This document shows, piece after piece, positions 1-5,528 of a DNA stretch of 5,528 nt. A program made the translations under genes and the position numbers. The stretch's first letter is position 1; each line of letters opens with the position of its first letter. Source of the DNA: Oscillospiraceae bacterium. GTDB lineage: Bacteria > Bacillota_A > Clostridia > Oscillospirales > Oscillospiraceae. Below the pieces are notes generated by a model, which searched no databases, had not been told where the DNA came from, and saw nothing but the letters and a program-made list of their open reading frames with translations. The stretch covers positions 1 through 5,528 of the forward strand of contig JAEDOJ010000109.1 in the NCBI GenBank assembly GCA_016302015.1, read 5' to 3'.

Positions 1-6
1 TTTATC

Positions 7-35
7 ATTATACAACTTCTTTCGGAAAATATCAA
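7..35 (-). promoter_or_regulatory. Sigma-A type promoter reading out of the window
   Basis: On the minus strand, TTGATA (35..30) is followed by a 17-base spacer and a perfect TATAAT (12..7). This is one mismatch from the sigma-70/sigma-A consensus with optimal spacing. It lies just beyond the terminator of the secreted lectin gene and points left, so it probably drives a gene that begins outside the window. The expected transcription start is at or just past base 1. The promoter call is inferred from sequence alone. Confidence 0.7.
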
Positions 36-41
36 CCATGG

Positions 42-73
42 AAAAACGGCGATCGCCTGTGCGATCGCCGTTT
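42..73 (-). terminator. Intrinsic terminator of the C39-like/RICIN gene
   Basis: A perfect 13-bp inverted repeat (44..56 with 61..73, loop CTGT at 57..60) begins three bases after the stop codon of the secreted lectin gene. Read on the minus strand, the stem is GC-rich in its middle and its last bases run into TTTTT (46..42). This is the standard layout of a Rho-independent terminator. The outer A/T pairs of the stem overlap the T tract, and on the plus strand the stem ends in only three T, so it works mainly for leftward transcription. Confidence 0.85.
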
Positions 74-76
74 CAC

Positions 77-1594
77 TCAGCCAACCGAAATCAGCTTCCA
101 CTTCTGGGCGGCTGTGCCGTTGCCGATCCAGCCCTGAAGATTGGTACCGTTTGCGTTCTCGCCGCCGCTGACGTCCAGATACAGGCCGTTGGAATTGACA
201 ATATAATAGTATCCGTCCCCCGCATCCTTGATCATCCAATTCTGGGCGGAAGTCCCGTCTATGGAATATTGCTCCACATTTGCCCCGGGGGTGATGGCGT
301 TATAATGGAGGTCGAGGCTCTTGCCCGTGTGCTTTGCGGTAATGGAGTAGAATCCGTTGCCCTTGTAGGTCACGGCGAACTGCTGCTGGGGCCCATTGAC
401 GTAATCCCAAAGGCGAATATTCACCCCTTCGCCGGTGCCCGCACCGGAAACATCCACGCCCCGAAGGGTATTCAGCGCAGTGGCAAGCCGGTAGGTACCG
501 TCGGGAATCGTCTGTTCTCCGTCAACCGCAACAAGCTTCCACTTCTGGGCAGCCGTTTGATTGCCCTGATAGCCCTGAACGTTTGTGCCGTTGGCAGAGC
601 TGCCGCCCTTGACATCCAGATACAGGCCGGTCTTGTTGACGATGTAGAAATAGCCGTCCCCTGCGTCCTTCAGCACCCACTGCTGGGCGGCAGAGGCGTT
701 CCAGTCATATTGCTGAACATTGGTTCCCACCACATTGGCGCCGTCTGCCACGTCAAGGCTCTTGCCGCTGTGGGATGCCTTGATGGAGTAGTAGCCATTG
801 CTCAGATAGGACACATGGAACTTCTGCTGGGGGCAGTCAGCGCTGTCCCAAAGCTGGATATTGGCGCCGTTTGCGGTGCCTGCGGAGGCGACCTCCAGAC
901 ACTTCTCCTGATCCAGGGCGGAAACGATGCGATAGGTGCCGTTGCTGACGGTCTGGCTCCCGCCGGGTTCCATGCTGGTGGTGGCCGCAGCGCCGGTGTT
1001 GTAGGAGGTATTCGCCCCAATGCTGTAGGAAGTCACATACCAGTATGCGGTGACATTCGCCAGAATATTGGCTTGAGACCCGTAGATCTGCCCCAACAGG
1101 GTGTTGGTAATGGGTCTTCTGCCGAAATAATATGTACAGGAAGAGTCGGCGGAGTAGATCACGCCGTTTTCAATGTCGGTGATATACTGTGCGTGGGGCA
1201 CATTGCCGCAGTAGAGGACAATTCCCTCCGGATGGCTGTTCAGAAGACCTTGCAGCGTGCCCAGACTCATCCCATTGGCGGTTCTGTGGCCGATGCTCAG
1301 CCGGTTGCCGTTGATGTAATAGTGGAAGCTCCAGCGCAGACCGGCGTTATCAACCCAGCCTGTTCTGCCTACGCTGCCTTCCGTAATGGAGAGCCAACTG
1401 CTGTTGTTGCTCAGATAGGTTCTGGCACGGAGCATCATGGTGGTGGCGCAGAGGGTACAGGTGACGTCCGTCTGCTGGGTCAGATAGAGGCTTGAAGGGT
1501 AGGGCACCGCAGCCTCCGCACTGGTGGATATGGGAACAACCATGCCGAAGACGAGAACCATCGCCAGAAGCACGGATATCGCTTTTTTTCTCAT
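77..1594 (-). CDS. Secreted C39-like peptidase with two RICIN lectin domains
   Basis: Predicted exported protein of 505 aa. Residues 1-29 form a classic Sec signal peptide: MRKK, a hydrophobic core, then STSAEAA before the mature start VPYP. Residues about 34-165 resemble the Peptidase_C39_2-like papain fold. TDVTCTLCATTMMLR holds the likely nucleophile Cys46 (or Cys49), and VPHAQYITDIENGVIYSADS holds likely His134 and Asp150. A Gly/Ser/Thr-rich linker (about 189-217) leads to two RICIN-type beta-trefoil domains (about 218-361 and 365-505), with QxW-like motifs QQKF, QQW, QKW in the first and QQQF, QNW, QKW in the second. Such trefoils commonly bind glycans. No LPXTG, SLH or dockerin anchor is visible. 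A longer ATG at 1627 is rejected because it lies inside the -10 box; the chosen ATG has GGAG 8 bases upstream. Peptidase activity and substrate are not shown, and the N-terminal domain could be an inactive binding fold. Confidence 0.85.
   Translation of the reverse strand: MRKKAISVLLAMVLVFGMVVPISTSAEAAVPYPSSLYLTQQTDVTCTLCATTMMLRARTYLSNNSSWLSITEGSVGRTGWVDNAGLRWSFHYYINGNRLSIGHRTANGMSLGTLQGLLNSHPEGIVLYCGNVPHAQYITDIENGVIYSADSSCTYYFGRRPITNTLLGQIYGSQANILANVTAYWYVTSYSIGANTSYNTGAAATTSMEPGGSQTVSNGTYRIVSALDQEKCLEVASAGTANGANIQLWDSADCPQQKFHVSYLSNGYYSIKASHSGKSLDVADGANVVGTNVQQYDWNASAAQQWVLKDAGDGYFYIVNKTGLYLDVKGGSSANGTNVQGYQGNQTAAQKWKLVAVDGEQTIPDGTYRLATALNTLRGVDVSGAGTGEGVNIRLWDYVNGPQQQFAVTYKGNGFYSITAKHTGKSLDLHYNAITPGANVEQYSIDGTSAQNWMIKDAGDGYYYIVNSNGLYLDVSGGENANGTNLQGWIGNGTAAQKWKLISVG
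80..943 (-). repeat. Tandem RICIN-domain duplication, 441-bp unit
   Basis: The region coding for the two lectin domains is a diverged direct repeat with a period of exactly 441 bases (147 codons): about 943..503 and 502..80. Matching DNA is visible in many places, for example AGCTTCCACTTCTGGGC at 93 and again at 534, and CCAGATACAGGCCG in each unit. Protein similarity runs the full length, including KDAGDGY(F/Y)YIVN, GLYLDV and GTAAQKWKL or its equivalent. This indicates an in-frame duplication of a whole trefoil domain followed by divergence. Confidence 0.85.
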
Positions 1595-1602
1595 GGGAGC
1601 AG

Positions 1603-1606
1603 CTCC
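1603..1606 (-). promoter_or_regulatory. Ribosome binding site of the C39-like/RICIN gene
   Basis: GGAG lies 8 bases before the ATG at 1594. Together with the promoter position it fixes the start at MRKK, which places the positively charged signal-peptide N-terminus at residue 2 onward. Confidence 0.75.
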
Positions 1607-1625
1607 AATCTCAGGATTTTCTGCC

Positions 1626-1655
1626 ATTTTACCACAGGAACTCCGCCGCTGTCAA
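1626..1655 (-). promoter_or_regulatory. Extended -10 promoter of the C39-like/RICIN gene
   Basis: On the minus strand, a perfect TTGACA (1655..1650), an 18-base spacer and TAAAAT (1631..1626) are seen, with TGG directly before the -10 box (an extended -10 TGn element). Transcription should start near 1619, giving a leader of about 25 bases. The stretch between the kinase stop (1704) and this promoter holds no gene and no hairpin with a T tract, so read-through from the kinase gene may add to transcription. Confidence 0.75.
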
Positions 1656-2016
1656 GCAAATCCCGTCGCTTCCATATTTTGTATGATTTCCTTAACAGGA
1701 GCTTCATATTTTCTGCCCAGAATCCGGATGCAGGAGGGCAACGGCAATGTCGTTCACATTGGTTCCGGTGGGGCCGGTGAAAATCAGGCCGTTGGTTCTC
1801 TGTAAAGCGGCATAGGAATTGTTGTCCCCCAGGACGGCTTCCACAGTCAGACCCGCCGCCTCCAGTTCCGCCGCCGTATCGCCATCCACATAGCCGCCTG
1901 CGGCGTCTGTGGGGCCATCCGTTCCATCGGAGCCAACGGAAAATACGGCGGCATTTTTCATGCCGGCAATCCCGGCGGCGGCCGCCAGCGCCAGTTCCTG
2001 ATTTCTGCCGCCCTTT

Positions 2017-2041
2017 CCGTGGCCGGTCAGCTTCACCACGG
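2017..2041 (-). other. Small hairpin just after the frameshift site
   Basis: On the minus strand, CCGTGG (2041..2036) can pair with CCACGG (2022..2017) around a 13-base loop. It begins three bases after the G run, and the frame-0 TGA (2035..2033) lies in the loop. It could be chance in GC-rich coding sequence, and it is listed because of its position next to a potential slippage tract. Confidence 0.35.
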
Positions 2042-2044
2042 TTT

Positions 2045-2051
2045 CCCCCCC
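2045..2051 (-). other. G7 homopolymer where the kinase frame is lost
   Basis: Seven consecutive G (C on the plus strand) lie where the reading frame changes. Read in frame 0 the codons are GCG GGG GGG AAA CCG TGG TGA. A one-base step back, or one extra G, gives GCG GGG GGG GAA ACC GTG GTG, coding for the expected AGGETVV. Homology holds in the first frame up to this tract and in the second frame directly after it, so the shift can be placed to within a few bases. Confidence 0.85.
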
Positions 2052-2963
2052 GCCAAAAAGGCCAGCGGCCTTCCGTCTCCGGCATGGGTTCTCACCACCG
2101 AGGCCAGAAAGCTCCCCGCCTCCCTCGCCTGACAGCAAAGGCAATCCGTGAGAAGCACCGGCTCATAGCCCAGCTCCCGGCAGGCGTTTCCCGCCGCAAG
2201 CGCCAGTTCCCGGACGGAGCCGGTAATCCGGGTAGATACATTTTCCACCTTCTTGGGCGTCTCTATGGTCAGGAGGGTCCTGGCGGCGTCAGAGAGGCGG
2301 AGGTGATATTTTTTCGCAATTTTCAACGCTTCCTCACAGGTGGACCTGTCTGGGACGGCGGGGCCGGAGGCAATCATATCCAGCGGGTCGCCTAAAACGT
2401 CGGACAGGACGACAGAAAAAATCCGCGCAGGCCGGCAGAAGGCGGCAAAGCGGCCGCCCTTGACAGCGGACAGACGTTTGCGGATGGTATTCATTTCCAC
2501 AATATCCGCCCCGGAAGCCAGAAGCTGATTTGTAATATCCTGCAGCTCCTCTCCGGGAATCAAAGGCTTTTCAAACAGCGCGCTGCCGCCGCCGGAGAGG
2601 AGAAACAACACCGTGTCCGTCTCCGTCAGATCGGAGACCAGCGCCAGGGCAGCGTCTGTTGCCCGAAAGGCGTTCTCGTCAGGCACCGGGTGTCCGCCCT
2701 CATAGCACACAACGCCGGGGATTTCCCCCATGACGTGACCGTATTTGGTGCAGACCACCCCGGCAGCGATCCCCTCCCCCAGCACGGTTTGCGCCGCCTT
2801 CGCCATCCGCCACGCCGCCTTTCCTGCGGCAATCAGGTAGATTTTTCCGGGAAAAACCCTGCCGGACAGCGCCCGGATCACCGCCCGGTGGGGCTGGACG
2901 GCGGCAATCGCCTGGGCAACGATCTGCTCCGCATGGGCTCCGAGTAAGGGATTCATAGAGCGG

Positions 2964-2970
2964 CTCCTTT
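2964..2970 (-). promoter_or_regulatory. Ribosome binding site of the glycerate kinase
   Basis: AAAGGAG lies 7 bases upstream of the ATG at 2956, a near-ideal Shine-Dalgarno sequence. It decides the start as MNPLLG and removes eight extra residues from the longest possible reading frame. Confidence 0.8.
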
Positions 2971-3001
2971 CCGCTTGCATACGCCGCCAGGACTTTCACC
3001 C

Positions 3002-3030
3002 TTGACGGCAATCGCAGACTATGATATGAT
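3002..3030 (+). promoter_or_regulatory. Extended -10 promoter of the Nudix gene
   Basis: TTGACG (3002..3007), a 17-base spacer and TATGAT (3025..3030) are seen, with TGA directly before the -10 box (extended -10). The expected start of transcription is near 3037, which leaves a leader of about 70 bases before the chosen ATG. The promoter sits between the divergent kinase and Nudix genes and excludes Nudix starts upstream of it. Confidence 0.75.
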
Positions 3031-3040
3031 GAAAAAAAGA

Positions 3041-3080
3041 GCGAAAGAGAGAATTTCCCCCGGTTTTGGAGGGCTTTCGC
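3041..3080 (+). other. Potential stem-loop in the Nudix leader
   Basis: GCGAAAG (3041..3047) is exactly complementary to CTTTCGC (3074..3080). Between them, a run of C (3056..3061) can pair with GGAGGG (3068..3073), giving an interrupted hairpin in the predicted 5' untranslated region, upstream of the GGAG used by the gene. It has no T tract, so it is not a normal terminator. It may stabilise the message or occur by chance; no known riboswitch was recognised. Confidence 0.35.
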
Positions 3081-3093
3081 CTGAAATTGATGT

Positions 3094-3097
3094 GGAG
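3094..3097 (+). promoter_or_regulatory. Ribosome binding site of the Nudix gene
   Basis: GGAG ends 9 bases before the ATG at 3107. It supports the start METIYEKSCGAVIW, which is the usual beginning of this Nudix subfamily. The in-frame ATG codons further upstream would add a segment unlike Nudix proteins and lie in the promoter or leader. Confidence 0.65.
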
Positions 3098-3106
3098 AAT
3101 CAAACA

Positions 3107-3523
3107 ATGGAAACAATTTATGAAAAATCCTGCGGCGCAGTGATCTGGAGAAAAACGCGGCACGGTCATGAATATCTCTTAGCCCAGCACGGGGCTCGGC
3201 ATTGGAGCTACCCCAAGGGCCATATGGAAGGTAACGAGACGGAATTAGAAACCGCCCACCGGGAAATTCAGGAGGAAACCGGTCTGTTGGTGGAGATTGA
3301 TCCTTCCTTCCGTCAGGTGGTTCGGTATTCCCCCAAGCCGGGGGTCATCAAGGATGTGGTATTTTTCATTTCCGTCCCCATCGGCGGTAAGGAGCAGGCT
3401 CAGCTCAGCGAAATCCGTCAGATCAAGTGGTTCCCCTTTGAGGAGGCCAAAAAGCTGGTGACCTTCGCCAACGATATTGACGTGCTGTTTGCCGCTGAGG
3501 ACTATATTCTCAAAAGAACCTGA
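3107..3523 (+). CDS. Nudix hydrolase, Ap4A hydrolase-like
   Basis: Cytoplasmic Nudix hydrolase of 138 aa that would cleave a nucleoside diphosphate linked to another group, using Mg2+ or Mn2+. The Nudix box GX5EX7REUXEEXGU is complete at residues 38-60 (GHMEGNE, then TELETAH, then REIQEETGL). The preceding HWSYPKGH and the beginning SCGAVIW resemble the diadenosine tetraphosphate hydrolase (NUDT2-like) branch, as does the length. That substrate is a family-level guess, since Nudix specificity is hard to read from sequence. The gene is alone on the plus strand, diverging from the glycerate kinase and converging on thyA, with 3 bases between the two stop codons. No terminator is seen after it, so its transcript probably runs antisense into thyA. 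Confidence 0.9.
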   Translation: METIYEKSCGAVIWRKTRHGHEYLLAQHGARHWSYPKGHMEGNETELETAHREIQEETGLLVEIDPSFRQVVRYSPKPGVIKDVVFFISVPIGGKEQAQLSEIRQIKWFPFEEAKKLVTFANDIDVLFAAEDYILKRT

Positions 3524-3526
3524 TTC

Positions 3527-4357
3527 TCAGATCGCCACGGGGATTTTTTCGGAGAATTCGTGGTATCTGTAGTCTTCTACCCGGAAATCCTCCACTTTGA
3601 AGTCATAGAAGTTGTGAATCTCTTGGTTTACATAAAACTTTGGCGCCGGATACGGCTCCCGCTTCAGCAGGTCCTCCACCAGCGGCACATGGCGGTCATA
3701 GATATGACAGTCCGCAATCACGTGCACCAGTTCCCCCGCCTCCAGACCGGAGACCTGCGCCATCATGTGAACCAGCACCGCATACTGAACCACGTTCCAG
3801 TTGTTGGCGGTGAGCATATCCTGCGACCGCTGGTTTAGAATGGCATTCAGCCGGTTTCCGCTGACATTGAAGGTCATGGAATAGGCGCAGGGGTACAGCC
3901 CCATGTCCTTCAAGTCCGCAAAATTGTAAATATTCGTCAGAATTCGGCGGCTGGCGGGATTGTGCTTCAGATCATACAGCACCCGATCCACCTGATCAAA
4001 CTCCCCCTCAGGATATTGGTGGCGAATGCCGAGCTGATAGCCATAGGCCTTGCCGATGGAGCCGTTTTCGTCCGCCCAGCTATCCCAGATGTGGCTGTGG
4101 AGGTCGTGGACGTTGTTGGACTTCTTCTGCCAAATCCACAGCAGCTCGTCAATACAGGATTTATAATAGGTGCGGCGAAGGGTCATCAAGGGAAATTCCC
4201 TGCTCAGATCATAGCGGTTGACAATGCCGAAGCACTTCACCGTATGCGCCGGTGTGCCGTCCTCCCAGTGGGGACGAACCTTCTGATCCGTGTCCCAGAC
4301 GCCCTCCTTCAAAATTTTTCTGCAGGTTTCGATGTAATGCAGGTCTGCTAAACTCAT
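3527..4357 (-). CDS. thyA: Thymidylate synthase ThyA
   Basis: Converts dUMP and 5,10-methylenetetrahydrofolate to dTMP and dihydrofolate in the cytoplasm, as a homodimer. The 276-aa length is near that of E. coli ThyA (264). Visible landmarks are FPLMTLRRTYYKSCIDELLW (55-74), WADENGSIGKAYGYQ (94-108), the phosphate-binding NPASRRIL (133-140), the catalytic Cys157 in LYPCAYSMTF, QRSQD (176-180), Asn188 in NNWNVVQYA, and DCHIYDRH (216-223) with the dUMP-contacting His218 and Tyr220. After the catalytic Cys there is Ala where E. coli has His. The ATG at 4357 is chosen over one at 4405: GAGGTGA stands just upstream, whereas the earlier ATG lies in the terminator/promoter region. It has its own promoter behind the atp operon terminator. 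No dihydrofolate reductase gene follows, since the next gene converges. Confidence 0.97.
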   Translation of the reverse strand: MSLADLHYIETCRKILKEGVWDTDQKVRPHWEDGTPAHTVKCFGIVNRYDLSREFPLMTLRRTYYKSCIDELLWIWQKKSNNVHDLHSHIWDSWADENGSIGKAYGYQLGIRHQYPEGEFDQVDRVLYDLKHNPASRRILTNIYNFADLKDMGLYPCAYSMTFNVSGNRLNAILNQRSQDMLTANNWNVVQYAVLVHMMAQVSGLEAGELVHVIADCHIYDRHVPLVEDLLKREPYPAPKFYVNQEIHNFYDFKVEDFRVEDYRYHEFSEKIPVAI

Positions 4358-4362
4358 TCCGT

Positions 4363-4369
4363 TCACCTC
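4363..4369 (-). promoter_or_regulatory. Ribosome binding site of thyA
   Basis: GAGGTGA lies 5 bases before the ATG at 4357. With transcription expected to begin near 4370, the leader would be only about 13 bases, so this site would sit almost at the 5' end of the message. Confidence 0.7.
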
Positions 4370-4376
4370 GAACAAG

Positions 4377-4405
4377 AGCATACCAAAAATCCGGTGAAAA
4401 GTCAA
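4377..4405 (-). promoter_or_regulatory. thyA promoter, -35 inside the atp terminator arm
   Basis: On the minus strand, TTGACT (4405..4400), a 17-base spacer and TATGCT (4382..4377) are seen, with TGG before the -10 box (extended -10 element). The TTGAC of the -35 box is the end of the downstream arm of the atpC terminator, and the T tract of the terminator lies in the spacer. This lets thyA be transcribed independently directly behind the atp operon. Confidence 0.7.
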
Positions 4406-4435
4406 CAGGAGCAGACGTCTGTCTGCTCCTGTTGA

Positions 4436-4437
<2 letters not shown>
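4397..4437 (-). terminator. Intrinsic terminator of the atp operon
   Basis: A perfect 16-bp inverted repeat (4401..4416 with 4421..4436, loop at 4417..4420) extends by one A/T pair to 4400 and 4437. On the minus strand it is followed by TTTT (4400..4397) and, six bases later, by TTTTT (4389..4385). The stem begins within the atpC stop codon TAG (4438..4436), so the operon ends with no spare bases between gene and terminator. Confidence 0.85.

Positions 4438-5528
<1,091 letters not shown>

Larger units (their letters stand above)
1704..2956 (-). pseudogene. Glycerate 2-kinase (DUF4147/MOFRL family), frameshifted
   Basis: ATP-dependent glycerate kinase of the GckA/TtuD type, a cytoplasmic enzyme that phosphorylates glycerate to 2-phosphoglycerate. 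Rejoining the two frames gives 417 aa, a normal family length. The DUF4147 part shows GKAAWRM (45-51), SGGGSAL (121-127), NTIRKRLSAVKGG (156-168) and SDVLGDPLDMIASGP (185-199). The MOFRL part shows GGRNQEL (316-322) and [13 protein letters not shown] (about 342-354). The first frame ends after LAGGKPW at a TGA (2035..2033), giving 307 aa. The second frame picks up at GGETVV and runs to the TGA at 1706..1704. The switch falls in a run of seven G (2051..2045); eight would restore the frame. The ATG at 2956 is chosen over one at 2980 because AAAGGAG stands 7 bases upstream of it. No convincing promoter was found. The break may be real, a sequencing error or slippage; all key motifs are otherwise intact, which argues against long decay. 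Confidence 0.85.

Noticed and set aside
38..1495. 485-codon open frame on the plus strand
   Set aside because: It lies wholly antisense to the C39-like/RICIN gene. Its protein has no recognisable domain and mirrors the repeat structure of the real gene. It is open because stop codons are rare in that frame of a GC-rich repeat.
1591..2144. Separate minus-strand genes from an ATG at 2144 or 2085
   Set aside because: The part before 2051 of the frame starting at 2144 is out of frame with the kinase and has no family resemblance; only its later part is the MOFRL domain. The other frame is Arg/Gly-rich shadow sequence. A single frameshifted kinase explains all of it.
2957..3040. Promoter for the glycerate kinase
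   Set aside because: TATGCA (2981..2976) looks like a -10 box, but nothing like a -35 stands 16-18 bases upstream, so it was not listed.
2975..3106. N-terminal extension of the Nudix protein from an ATG at 2975
   Set aside because: It would start upstream of the promoter that drives the gene and adds 44 residues unlike the Nudix family.
3523..3563. Possible terminator for the Nudix gene (ATTCTC/GAGAAT or CCACG/CGTGG)
   Set aside because: The stems are 5-6 bp with loops of about 20 bases or more, and no T tract follows. They lie inside thyA coding sequence.
4358..4405. N-terminal extension of ThyA from an ATG at 4405
   Set aside because: The ATG falls outside the predicted transcript, inside the terminator/promoter stretch, and the extra 16 residues do not resemble thymidylate synthase.

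Overview
The window looks like an ordinary chromosomal segment of a moderately GC-rich member of the Clostridia. The pointers are strong sigma-A type promoters with AGGAG-type ribosome binding sites, an atp operon ending in beta then epsilon, and a secreted C39-like/RICIN protein of a type I associate with gut Clostridia. An Oscillospirales-like gut anaerobe fits best. That placement is inference, because no rRNA or marker beyond these proteins is present.

Layout, from right to left, since most genes are on the minus strand. The window opens inside atpD (ATP synthase beta, C-terminal 231 residues). It overlaps atpC (epsilon) by ATGA, and the operon ends at a perfect 16-bp hairpin terminator. 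The downstream arm of that hairpin also carries the -35 box of the next gene, thyA (thymidylate synthase, 276 aa). A plus-strand Nudix hydrolase gene of the Ap4A-hydrolase type (138 aa) meets thyA tail to tail with only 3 bases between the stop codons. Divergent from the Nudix gene is a glycerate 2-kinase of the DUF4147/MOFRL family, which is broken into two frames at a run of seven G. Last comes a secreted protein (505 aa) with a signal peptide, a C39-like cysteine peptidase domain and two tandem RICIN beta-trefoil domains. It has its own extended -10 promoter and a 13-bp hairpin terminator. Immediately after that terminator, a near-consensus promoter points out of the window toward an unseen gene.

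The genes do not form one pathway. ATP synthesis (atpDC), dTMP synthesis (thyA), nucleotide clean-up (Nudix), glycerate phosphorylation and extracellular glycan or peptide interaction sit side by side as separate transcription units, and the atp end, thyA, Nudix and lectin genes each show their own signals. No mobile element, CRISPR array, tRNA or rRNA was seen. I found no convincing new multi-gene system. The most useful observations are the frameshift in the glycerate kinase, the shared terminator/promoter between atpC and thyA, and the peptidase-lectin architecture of the secreted protein.
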